Shown here: in pieces, positions 1 through 6,748 of the stretch
How the letters are laid out: each line of letters begins with the position of its first letter
How positions within the stretch are numbered: the stretch's first letter is position 1
Assembly: GCF_900110835.1 (NCBI RefSeq)
Contig: NZ_FOJG01000002.1
Span: 620,001 to 684,000 of the forward strand
Source: Chitinophaga arvensicola
GTDB taxonomy: Bacteria; Bacteroidota; Bacteroidia; Chitinophagales; Chitinophagaceae
DNA length: 64,000 nt
Direction of reading: 5' to 3'
Notes under the pieces: generated by a model
Seen by the model: the letters and a program-made list of their open reading frames with translations, nothing else
Database searches by the model: none
Told to the model about the DNA's origin: nothing
Translations under genes and position numbers: made by a program

Positions 1-45
1 AACGGAACTAAAAGCAAGTAATATCTCATACGGTTTTCTTTTCAT
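1..45 (-). CDS. Possible 5' end of a leftward gene (partial)
   Basis: An ATG on the minus strand at 45-43 opens a frame that runs off the left edge (MKRKPYEILLAFSSV...). The basic start followed by a hydrophobic run would fit a signal peptide or a small N-terminal helix, but 15 codons are too few to assign a family. No clear ribosome binding site precedes it, which is normal in Bacteroidota. A dyad GGTCA-N6-TGACC lies 7 nt upstream. This could be a chance start. Confidence 0.3.
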   Translation of the reverse strand, partial: MKRKPYEILLAFSSV

Positions 46-351
46 CAGGAAGGTCACCCGTTTGACCCTAACACCTCAAAACAATATTTCATGAATAATG
101 TTTGAAGTATTTGAAAAAAATTATACATCATTTGATAACAAAGGGGTTATCGTTATATTTATTATCTTTAAGAAGAGACACAAAAAGTACATCATTATGA
201 GTATTTGATCCATTTGAACCCAACTGTCAGCACCCGATCTTTGTGTAGGAAAAGATTAAACAATATGTGATTGATCTTGTTTAAATATAGACCTGCAGCG
301 GTTTTCGCAGCATCCTAATTTCATTGATTCATTATAAAACTACATTTACTT
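46..351. other. Intergenic region upstream of yceI
   Basis: About 300 bases with no convincing ORF. It is AT-rich and holds two dyads: GGTCA-N6-TGACC at 52-67 and GATAAC-aaaggg-GTTATC at 134-151. A TACATTTA element at 341-348 resembles the Bacteroidota -7 motif but lies almost on the yceI start codon, so the promoter is not settled. No RNA gene was recognised. Confidence 0.5.
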
Positions 352-888
352 ATGGCAAAACAACAATGGGTCGCCGACGCCAGTCACAGTGAACTCGGAT
401 TTAAAATCCGTCACCTGATGATCACCAACATCAATGGTAAGTTTAACAACTTCACGGTAGATGCGGAAACAGAAGAAGAGGATTTCATGACTGCAAAAGT
501 GAGAGTAGCAGTAGATATAGATTCTATTTCAACGGGTAGTGCTGACCGCGACAAGCACCTTCGTTCCCCTGATTTCTTTGATGTAAACGCCTATAAAGAT
601 ATCGTCTTCGTTGCCACCAAATATGAGAATGTAGACAACGATGGTTCTTATGAACTGTACGGTGATCTGACCATCCGTGGGGTGACTAAAAACATCAAAC
701 TGGCGGTAGAATTCGGAGGAGTGGTAAAAGATCCCTGGGGCAATACCAAAGCGGGTTTCACCATCAACGGCAAAATCAACCGGAAGGACTTTGGCCTTAA
801 CTGGAACGCAGCTACGGAAACCGGTGGTGTGCTGGTGGGTGACGAAGTAAAAATAAACGGTGAAGTACAATTGATCAAGAAGCAGTAA
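352..888 (+). CDS. yceI: YceI family lipid-binding-like protein
   Basis: The 178-residue protein has the YceI lipocalin-like pattern: WVADASHSELGFKIRHLMI at the start, a middle HLRSPDFFDV block, LYGDLTIRGVTKNIKLAVEF, and a C-terminal GFTINGKINRKDFGLNWN block. YceI proteins form an extended beta barrel that binds isoprenoid-like lipids, and they are often induced by stress. No signal peptide is present, as in many Bacteroidota members, so this copy is probably cytoplasmic. A hairpin follows the stop, separating it in part from the downstream stress operon. The exact ligand is unknown. Confidence 0.93.
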   Translation: MAKQQWVADASHSELGFKIRHLMITNINGKFNNFTVDAETEEEDFMTAKVRVAVDIDSISTGSADRDKHLRSPDFFDVNAYKDIVFVATKYENVDNDGSYELYGDLTIRGVTKNIKLAVEFGGVVKDPWGNTKAGFTINGKINRKDFGLNWNAATETGGVLVGDEVKINGEVQLIKKQ

Positions 889-897
889 GAAGATTGT

Positions 898-928
898 AAA
901 TGCAGTGGGATAACCTTCCACTGCATTT
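898..928 (+). terminator. Hairpin after yceI
   Basis: A perfect 11-bp stem (898-908 with 918-928, arms AAATGCAGTGG/CCACTGCATTT) with a 9-nt loop begins 10 nt after the yceI stop. There is no long T-tract, so it may be a partial terminator or attenuator before the operon that starts at 957. Confidence 0.6.
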
Positions 929-956
929 ACCAGACACACGCTTAAATAAAGGAACT

Positions 957-1889
957 ATGGACAAGATTACAGGCCTGCATCATATCACGGCCATTTCAGG
1001 CAATGCTAAAAAGAACTATGATTTTTATACCCGTGTGATGGGATTACGTTTTGTAAAGAAGACGGTCAATTTTGATGACCCGCACACCTATCACTTTTAC
1101 TATGGCGATGAAACCGGCACTCCCGGCACCATCCTGACATTCTTCCCCTGGGAAGACATATCAGCCGGCCGCAGAGGTACGCATATGGCGACCGAGGTAG
1201 GCTATAGCATACCGGAAGGCAGCATTGACTTCTGGTTAAAAAGATTGGAAAAAGAAAATATTATCTATAATAAACCTTCTTCCAAATTTGGGGAAGTGTA
1301 CCTGACCTTTATTGATCCCGATGGTTTAAAAGTGGAACTGACCGTACCGGACAAGCCAGATCCAAGAACACCGTGGACAACAAAGGAAGTAACAGAAGAA
1401 TATGCCACACGCGGCTTTCATCATGTTACACTCACCCTGGAAGAAGTGCAGCCTACCGCTGATCTGCTGGTATCCGTTTTCGGTTATCAACTGGTGAAAC
1501 ATCATACCAACCGTTACCGCTTTGCCAGTCCGGCCGGCGAAACCGCCAACTTCATTGACCTGGTGGAAGCCAAAGGAGAACCCCGTGGACATGTAGCCGG
1601 TGGCAGCGTACATCATATTGCCTTCCGGATGAAAGACGATGCGATGCAGCAGCACTACCGCCAGTTGCTGGAAGACCGTGGCTTAAACGCTACGCCACAA
1701 CTGGACCGTAAATATTTCCGGTCTGTTTATTTCAGAGAGCCAGGCGGCGTGTTGTTTGAACTGGCCACCGATACACCCGGATTTACGGTAGATGAACCGG
1801 CAGCAGAACTGGGTACACACCTGATGTTACCACCCCAGTTTGAACCACAGCGGGAAGAGATTATAAAGAAACTGATTAAACTGGACTAA
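957..1889 (+). CDS. mhqO: Ring-cleaving dioxygenase, VOC/glyoxalase family (MhqO-like)
   Basis: This 310-residue protein has two vicinal-oxygen-chelate halves. The first begins GLHHITAISGNAKKNYDFY, and the second carries RGFHHVTLTLEEV and the metal-site region GSVHHIAFRM, ending near the FREPGGVLFELATD glutamate. MhqO-type proteins are thought to cleave hydroquinone-like rings in thiol-reactive quinone stress. I chose ATG 957, preceded by AAAGGAAC, rather than an in-frame ATG at 900 because the latter would place the 898-928 hairpin inside the coding region. The next gene starts 1 nt after its stop and is MhqD-like, the same pairing known from Firmicutes. Confidence 0.88.
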   Translation: MDKITGLHHITAISGNAKKNYDFYTRVMGLRFVKKTVNFDDPHTYHFYYGDETGTPGTILTFFPWEDISAGRRGTHMATEVGYSIPEGSIDFWLKRLEKENIIYNKPSSKFGEVYLTFIDPDGLKVELTVPDKPDPRTPWTTKEVTEEYATRGFHHVTLTLEEVQPTADLLVSVFGYQLVKHHTNRYRFASPAGETANFIDLVEAKGEPRGHVAGGSVHHIAFRMKDDAMQQHYRQLLEDRGLNATPQLDRKYFRSVYFREPGGVLFELATDTPGFTVDEPAAELGTHLMLPPQFEPQREEIIKKLIKLD

Positions 1890-1890
1890 T

Positions 1891-2520
1891 ATGGATTTCA
1901 GACCAATGCAATATGTATACGAGCCGGTGGGAAACCCCACCGCCTATACGTTATTGCTGTTGCATGGCACGGGAGGCGACGAACGGGATTTATTACCTCT
2001 GGCCCGGTCACTGGGCAAGGGCTACAATATACTGAGCCTGAGAGGCAATGTCCAGGAACATGGCATGCCAAGGTTCTTCCGTCGTTTAGGCATGGGCGTA
2101 TTTGACGAAGAAGACGTACATTTCAGAACGCACGAAATGGTGCATTTTATTAAAGAACTGGCCACCATCGAAGGCTTTGATGTTAATAAACTGATTGCAG
2201 TGGGTTATTCCAACGGCGCCAATATTGCCGGCGCTACGCTGATCCTCTACCCGGAATTGCTGGCAGGAGCGGTATTGTTCCGGCCCATGCAGCCTCTCGG
2301 CGGAATTGAAGATCCGTTTGAAACGCAGCGGCAGCAACCGGTGTTTATGAGTTCCGGCACTGCAGACGGTACAGTGAATCCTGCAGCTACAGCGGCTTAT
2401 GCGGCGCTGTTGAGCGGCAATGGCTTTAAAGTAAGTACCTTCGATCTGCCCACCGGTCATAACCTGGTGCAACAGGATGTTACGCTGGCAGCACAATGGA
2501 TCAAAGAAAATTTTCAGTAA
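1891..2520 (+). CDS. mhqD: Alpha/beta hydrolase, MhqD-like carboxylesterase
   Basis: A 209-residue cytoplasmic alpha/beta hydrolase of the phospholipase/carboxylesterase group. LLLHGTGGDERDLLPLA gives the oxyanion-hole loop, GYSNGAN is the nucleophile elbow with the catalytic Ser, GTADGTVNP carries the Asp, and the C-terminal TGHNL carries the His. MhqD proteins act with MhqO dioxygenases against catechol and quinone compounds. It starts 1 nt after the mhqO-like gene and is followed 9 nt later by osmC, so the genes are almost certainly cotranscribed. Confidence 0.9.
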   Translation: MDFRPMQYVYEPVGNPTAYTLLLLHGTGGDERDLLPLARSLGKGYNILSLRGNVQEHGMPRFFRRLGMGVFDEEDVHFRTHEMVHFIKELATIEGFDVNKLIAVGYSNGANIAGATLILYPELLAGAVLFRPMQPLGGIEDPFETQRQQPVFMSSGTADGTVNPAATAAYAALLSGNGFKVSTFDLPTGHNLVQQDVTLAAQWIKENFQ

Positions 2521-2529
2521 ACATATCAC

Positions 2530-2931
2530 ATGGATCAGGAAGTAAAAGTAAGTTTATCCGGTCACCCTTACCAGGTATCTATTGAAGCCAGAGACCACCG
2601 CTGGCTGGCAGACGAACCCACCGCAGCAGGTGGCGACGACACCGGTCCTCAGCCAGGGGAACTGCTCCTCAGCAGCCTTGCCGCCTGCACCGCTATTACG
2701 GTAAAGATGTATGCCGACCGGAAGAAGTGGCCGGTGGAGAATATAGAAATTGAACTCCGGTTTAATGCCGCCGCCAAGCCGGATCCACTTACCACCGTCA
2801 TTGATATGGAGATTCATTTTACCGGAGACCTCAGCGCCGAACAACTGGACAAACTGCAACAGATATCGCAGTCCTGCCCTATCCATAAAGTGCTGAGCAA
2901 CCCGATCATCATGAACACAAAAGTTGTATAA
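2530..2931 (+). CDS. OsmC family protein
   Basis: A 133-residue OsmC-fold protein. The family landmarks are the GPQPGELLLSSLAACTAIT helix with the peroxidatic Cys and the later SCPIHKVLSNP segment with the second Cys. OsmC proteins reduce organic hydroperoxides through a Cys pair. This one belongs to the short YhfA/OsmC-like branch rather than the Ohr branch, which is represented separately at 35020. It lies inside the quinone/thiol-stress operon, only 2 nt before the next gene, suggesting a redox-defence role. Confidence 0.9.
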   Translation: MDQEVKVSLSGHPYQVSIEARDHRWLADEPTAAGGDDTGPQPGELLLSSLAACTAITVKMYADRKKWPVENIEIELRFNAAAKPDPLTTVIDMEIHFTGDLSAEQLDKLQQISQSCPIHKVLSNPIIMNTKVV

Positions 2932-2933
2932 CC

Positions 2934-3377
2934 ATGAAAGACATCACCAAACACTACAGCAATGGCGCCGTGACCATTGTATGGAAACCCAATGTATGTA
3001 TCCATTCGGAGATGTGCTTTCACGGTCTTCCGGAGGTATTCAATCCCAACCAGAAGCCGTGGATTCACGCGGAAGCCGCCACTACGGAAGCAATTGTATC
3101 GCAGGTAAAACAATGCCCTTCGGGCGCTCTCACCTACTTCATGAATGCAGACGTAGCGGCGCAGGGCGGTGTGGAACCACAGATCTCCGCTGAAAGCATT
3201 GTGGAGCCTACACCCAACGGACCGTTGCTGGTATACGGCAATATCATTGTACGCGATGCTGCCGGTCATGAAACGCATAAGAATAAAGTAACGGCCTTCT
3301 GCCGCTGCGGTGCGTCTTCCAACAAACCCTACTGCGACGGTACCCATACAAAAATCAACTTCTCTGATAAAGCCTAA
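2934..3377 (+). CDS. Fused YjdI-type mono-cluster 4Fe-4S and CDGSH iron-sulfur protein
   Basis: The 147-residue protein joins two iron-sulfur modules. Residues 1-70 match the YjdI/Fer4_19 family, with Cys22 and Cys28 in VCIHSEMC and a later VKQCPSGAL. Residues about 95-147 form a CDGSH-type zinc-finger module with FCRCG...KPYCDGTH, the 3-Cys/1-His ligand set of a 2Fe-2S cluster. The joined architecture recurs in bacteria. Its partner in E. coli-like genomes is YjdJ, and the next gene here is a YjdJ-like acetyltransferase. The role is probably redox or cluster sensing, but the precise substrate is unknown. Confidence 0.88.
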   Translation: MKDITKHYSNGAVTIVWKPNVCIHSEMCFHGLPEVFNPNQKPWIHAEAATTEAIVSQVKQCPSGALTYFMNADVAAQGGVEPQISAESIVEPTPNGPLLVYGNIIVRDAAGHETHKNKVTAFCRCGASSNKPYCDGTHTKINFSDKA

Positions 3378-3388
3378 TCATTTGCTAT

Positions 3389-3661
3389 ATGGAACTCACC
3401 ATCAGAAATAATGAAGCCAAACATCAGTTTGAAACCGTGGTCGATGGCCATACTTCACTGATCGCCTATACGCTGTTCCCGGGTGGTATCGCCTTTGTGC
3501 ATACCGAAGTGCCACCCGAACTGGAAGGCAAAGGCATCGCAGGTCAACTGGCAAAATATGTACTGGAATATGCGCGGGAACACCACCTGAAAGTAAAACC
3601 CTACTGCCCTTACGTGAATGCCTATATGAAAAGACATCCCGAATACAATGATCTTTTATAA
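3389..3661 (+). CDS. GNAT-like N-acetyltransferase (YjdJ/YidJ type)
   Basis: A 90-residue minimal GNAT protein of the GCN5-related COG2388 type. The acetyl-CoA-binding loop is VPPELEGKGIAGQLAKYVLEYA, followed by KVKPYCPYVNAYMKRHPEY. These small proteins lack a full GNAT fold and have no well-known substrate. Its position directly after a YjdI-containing gene reproduces the yjdI-yjdJ linkage seen in other phyla. It is transcribed with the stress operon, 11 nt after the previous stop. Confidence 0.88.
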   Translation: MELTIRNNEAKHQFETVVDGHTSLIAYTLFPGGIAFVHTEVPPELEGKGIAGQLAKYVLEYAREHHLKVKPYCPYVNAYMKRHPEYNDLL

Positions 3662-3691
3662 GTCTTTTATATATTCCTAAATTCCTTTTCT

Positions 3692-4267
3692 ATGCAACTT
3701 TTAAAATTCATACAGCAGCCCTGGCACTGGTCCGTGTCGGGGTTACTGATTGGCCTCACGGTCCCGGTGCTGCTCCTGCTGGGTAATAAGGCCTTTGGTA
3801 TTTCCTCTTCGCTGCGGCATATCTGCGCGGCCTGCTTCCCGGCAGATATCACCTTCTTTAAATACGACTGGAAAAAAGAGTCCTGGAACCTCTTTTTTGT
3901 AGGCGGTATTGTAATCGGCGGTTTCCTGGCCGGGCATTTCCTGCAGGATGGGAACGACATACAGGTAGCAGCTGCCACTCAGGAACGACTGGCCAACTAC
4001 GGCGTACATGATTATTCCGCATTATTGCCTCCGGAAATATTCAGCTGGTCAAATCTTTTTACCTGGAAAGGAGGAATCTTTTTTGTGCTGGGAGGATTCC
4101 TTGTAGGCTTTGGTACCCGCTATGCGGGCGGTTGCACGTCCGGTCATTCTATTATGGGGTTGTCAAACCTGCAATGGCCTTCACTCGTAGCAACCTGCTG
4201 TTTTATGGCGGGTGGTTTCTTTAGTGCCAATCTCCTGATCCCTTACTTCTTTAAATGGTTTAACTAA
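3692..4267 (+). CDS. YeeE/YedE family sulfur-compound transporter, long half
   Basis: A 191-residue integral membrane protein with about five hydrophobic segments. It has the family signature GFGTRYAGGCTSGHSIMGLSN near residue 145, including the conserved Cys in GGCTSGH. YeeE/YedE proteins import thiosulfate or related sulfane-sulfur species. The next gene, starting 1 nt later, encodes the second half, so the functional transporter is likely a two-polypeptide unit, as is common in Bacteroidota and Proteobacteria. Its presence in a quinone/thiol-stress operon suggests sulfur supply for thiol repair; this is inference. Confidence 0.9.
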   Translation: MQLLKFIQQPWHWSVSGLLIGLTVPVLLLLGNKAFGISSSLRHICAACFPADITFFKYDWKKESWNLFFVGGIVIGGFLAGHFLQDGNDIQVAAATQERLANYGVHDYSALLPPEIFSWSNLFTWKGGIFFVLGGFLVGFGTRYAGGCTSGHSIMGLSNLQWPSLVATCCFMAGGFFSANLLIPYFFKWFN

Positions 4268-4268
4268 G

Positions 4269-4679
4269 ATGAAAAATATAAAGTTCCTGGTAGCAGGTAT
4301 TTTCTTTGGTATTGTGCTGGTAAAAGCACAGGTGATCAGCTGGTTCCGGATCCAGGAAATGTTTCAGCTGACGTCCTTTCACATGTACGGCGTAATAGGT
4401 ACGGCGGTAGTCACCGGCATTATCTCACTGCAACTCATCAAACGGTTTAATATGAAAACCATTGCAGGTGAACCCATATCGGTAACACCCAAAAAATTTG
4501 ACAAGGGACAGATCTTCGGCGGATTAATTTTCGGATTGGGATGGGCCATCACAGGCGCTTGTCCTGGACCGCTTTTCGCACAGATAGGAACCGGTTTTAC
4601 CGTAGTAGGTATTACCTTATTAAGTGCTATTGCAGGCACCTGGGTATATGGTGCGGTGCAATCCAGACTCCCTCACTAA
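4269..4679 (+). CDS. YeeE/YedE family sulfur-compound transporter, short half (DUF6691 type)
   Basis: A 136-residue membrane protein with about four hydrophobic segments and the second YeeE/YedE signature, FGLGWAITGACPGPLFAQIG, carrying the conserved Cys in GACPGP. It is the complementary half of the preceding transporter gene, whose stop is 1 nt upstream. It closes the operon: a 10-bp stem hairpin sits just downstream of the stop. Confidence 0.9.
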   Translation: MKNIKFLVAGIFFGIVLVKAQVISWFRIQEMFQLTSFHMYGVIGTAVVTGIISLQLIKRFNMKTIAGEPISVTPKKFDKGQIFGGLIFGLGWAITGACPGPLFAQIGTGFTVVGITLLSAIAGTWVYGAVQSRLPH

Positions 4680-4687
4680 AAAAGCAA

Positions 4688-4714
4688 AGCTTCAAGGTGC
4701 TGGCCCTTGAAGCT
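4688..4714. terminator. Hairpin between yeeE-like gene and DUF4142 gene
   Basis: Perfect 10-bp stem (arms AGCTTCAAGG/CCTTGAAGCT at 4688-4697 and 4705-4714) with a 7-nt loop, placed between convergent genes. No strong T-tract follows; it probably serves both strands. Confidence 0.7.
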
Positions 4715-4752
4715 ATCATTGCTATTCTCTGGATTCACTGATAATCCTTTGC

Positions 4753-5325
4753 TTATTTCTTTAAGCCGTCTTTAATGGCTTTCGCAGAATCCTGGTGCGC
4801 CTTTAAAGTAGGCAATGTATTACGGGCCCATGTTTTCAGACCTTCATCGGTTACGTTGTCGGAAGCTTTTTCAAATTCACTTACAACTTTATCGTGACCG
4901 TCTACCATCATATCGATATAATGTTTATCGAAGTCCTTGCCTGTTTTCTTAGACATATCTTCGATATGCTTTTTATCTTCTGTAGATAATTCACCGGGCA
5001 GGGTTATGTTTTCTTTCAGTGCCAGTGCTTTCAGTTCATCACCTGCTTTTGTATGGTCGTTTACCATTAACGTACCAAAGGCTTTTACTCTTTCACTCTG
5101 CCCTTTTTCCTGTGCCAGTTTACCTAAAGCTACTTCCTTCATACCTGCATTGGCTGCGTCAACAGCGAACTGAGATGATTTCTCATCTACCGGTTTAACG
5201 GTTTCGTTGATATTCTGGGCGCTGTCTACCGGTTTTTCTGACTGTGGGTTTTTCGCACTGTCACCGCAGGATTGTGCCATCCATACGGCTAAAAATGTTG
5301 CTGATACGATTAATAACTTTTTCAT
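4753..5325 (-). CDS. DUF4142 domain lipoprotein
   Basis: A 190-residue exported protein. The N terminus MKKLLIVSATFLAVWMAQSC is a type II signal peptide with lipobox Cys at residue 20. The body matches DUF4142, a ferritin-like four-helix family, with FAVDAANAGMKEVALGKLAQEKG, a VKAFGTLMVNDHTKAGDEL block and a second DFDKHYIDMMVDGHDKVVSEFEKA block. The conserved His and acidic residues resemble metal-binding positions, but no activity is established. It stands alone on the minus strand. A strong hairpin lies in its upstream region (5414-5438). Confidence 0.9.
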   Translation of the reverse strand: MKKLLIVSATFLAVWMAQSCGDSAKNPQSEKPVDSAQNINETVKPVDEKSSQFAVDAANAGMKEVALGKLAQEKGQSERVKAFGTLMVNDHTKAGDELKALALKENITLPGELSTEDKKHIEDMSKKTGKDFDKHYIDMMVDGHDKVVSEFEKASDNVTDEGLKTWARNTLPTLKAHQDSAKAIKDGLKK

Positions 5326-5413
5326 ATTGTGTGTTGTTTTGGGTTTTGTAATCGGTATGCCTGTTTACGCTGTCAACTTTGCAAAAACGGTACCCTTAAA
5401 CCCAACAACAATG

Positions 5414-5438
5414 AAAACCCTTTGTAGCAAAGGGTTTT
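5414..5438. other. Perfect hairpin upstream of the DUF4142 gene
   Basis: Arms AAAACCCTTTG/CAAAGGGTTTT (5414-5424 and 5428-5438) with a 3-nt loop. It lies 89 nt upstream of the DUF4142 start and about 70 nt past the terminator of the preceding minus-strand gene. It could be a second terminator, a 5'-UTR element or a protein-binding dyad. Confidence 0.5.
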
Positions 5439-5506
5439 ATAGGAAGATATGAAGCGGACTGACTATAAAATGATGTAGACTGTTTTCCCCAGAGCGCGCA
5501 AAAAAA

Positions 5507-5540
5507 ATGGTTATTGCGTGGTTGAAGACACAATAACCAT
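5507..5540 (-). terminator. Intrinsic terminator of the zinc-ribbon gene
   Basis: Stem ATGGTTATTG/CAATAACCAT (5507-5516 and 5531-5540). Read on the minus strand, it is followed by seven T residues (5506-5500). It starts 19 nt after the minus-strand stop at 5560. Confidence 0.85.
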
Positions 5541-5559
5541 CATATATAACTAGTTCTAT

Positions 5560-6684
5560 TTATTGAGACTGGGCAATCGCGTACAAAACAAAGATACCGA
5601 AGATGATCCCCAGAATAAGGCCTACGATCTTCATCCAACTGTAGGGTCGATCACCGGTTACTTCACCGGTGCAGGCATTCACCACGAAATGATAGAGTTT
5701 ATTTTTATAGCGGTAGGCGCTGATCCAGACAGGCAGCAACAGGTATTTTACGCCGAGGCTATTATAATCCACGTCGTAGTTATCTATTCGCTGTGTATCC
5801 CCGCCGATATCGTTGCAGATTTCGCTTTCGATAGCGGGTACCATCCTTTTTTTGGCAATTACCAGTGCCTGTTGGGCGTCGGTCTGGTATATTTCCGCCC
5901 GGAAGCCACTCAGGTAACGGCCATCATACTTCTTCAACTGGTCCAGCAGCCAGGGTTCCAGTATCTCCGCCATTTTGCGTGGCAGCGAGGGACTGGCAGA
6001 CACCAGTATATCCCGGAAGTTGTTCTCTACCCGGCCGGAAGCCGGATACCATGCAGTATGTCTTACCTCCCGGGTGCGGGTTTCTGTTTTGCCGTTTACT
6101 TCTACGGTATACGTTTCGGTAGTATAATAATACTCGCCCCGCGAGCCGCTATACTGTGTATCCGTATCAGTGTCATAACTCCAGTGGGGAATATAGATAC
6201 CTTTCAATTGCTGAGAAGAGCCATCTTTCACACGCTTTACCAGGTCCGATGGTGCAAACCAGAGTTTTCCCATCCAGGTCTGGAAATGGCTGACAGCCTG
6301 TTTATCCGTGACCACAAAAGGCAGTACATAATGTGGTTGCAGGATACTGGTGGTCTGAACTGTATCTATCACCAGCGGCGAAGCACAGAACGGACAGGAG
6401 TCGGCGGTGACATTGGGCAGCATGGTAGTAGAAGCGCCGCAACTGACACATTTCACCACAACAGCCTGTTGGGTGGCTTCTGTATGATTTTGTTGGGAGG
6501 CGATAAAGTCGTCGTAGTCAACAGGGCGAATAGCAGCAGACAGTGTATCATCTTCGATCTGATTCACGGTACCACAGTATTCGCATTTCAGGCTGTTGGT
6601 ACCCGGGGCATAATGCAATATGGCGCCACAGTTCTGGCATTTCAGCGAGTTAACTGTTTCACTTGTTTTTTCCTCGAAAGACAT
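5560..6684 (-). CDS. Double zinc-ribbon protein with C-terminal membrane helix
   Basis: A 374-residue protein. Two TFIIB-like zinc ribbons fill the N terminus, with Cys16, Cys19, Cys34 and Cys37, then Cys79, Cys82, Cys97 and Cys100. The middle region is rich in beta strand and Tyr. One hydrophobic helix near residues 350-370 (IVGLILGIIFGIFVLYAIA) anchors it, leaving most of the protein cytoplasmic. I chose ATG 6684 because the upstream alternative at 6747 would code through a 15-bp hairpin at 6705-6745. It follows the SPFH-GYF gene. Similar zinc-ribbon and SPFH proteins occur in the Bacillus ydjFGHI membrane-stress cluster, so a role in membrane organisation is inferred. Confidence 0.8.
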   Translation of the reverse strand: MSFEEKTSETVNSLKCQNCGAILHYAPGTNSLKCEYCGTVNQIEDDTLSAAIRPVDYDDFIASQQNHTEATQQAVVVKCVSCGASTTMLPNVTADSCPFCASPLVIDTVQTTSILQPHYVLPFVVTDKQAVSHFQTWMGKLWFAPSDLVKRVKDGSSQQLKGIYIPHWSYDTDTDTQYSGSRGEYYYTTETYTVEVNGKTETRTREVRHTAWYPASGRVENNFRDILVSASPSLPRKMAEILEPWLLDQLKKYDGRYLSGFRAEIYQTDAQQALVIAKKRMVPAIESEICNDIGGDTQRIDNYDVDYNSLGVKYLLLPVWISAYRYKNKLYHFVVNACTGEVTGDRPYSWMKIVGLILGIIFGIFVLYAIAQSQ

Positions 6685-6704
6685 AGGAACTATATGGTGG
6701 ATAT

Positions 6705-6745
6705 GATAGTGCAACCGGCTGCCCGTGGCTGCCGGTTGCACTATC
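6705..6745 (-). terminator. Strong hairpin between SPFH and zinc-ribbon genes
   Basis: A perfect 15-bp stem (6705-6719 with 6731-6745; arm GATAGTGCAACCGGC) with an 11-nt loop sits 3 nt after the SPFH stop. The T-tract is weak, so it may attenuate rather than fully separate the two genes. Confidence 0.7.
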
Positions 6746-6748
6746 AAA

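Noticed and set aside
900..956. Longer N terminus for the MhqO-like protein starting at the ATG at 900
   Set aside because: The extension would run through a perfect terminator-like hairpin (898-928), shows no family similarity, and a better ATG with a purine-rich leader lies at 957.
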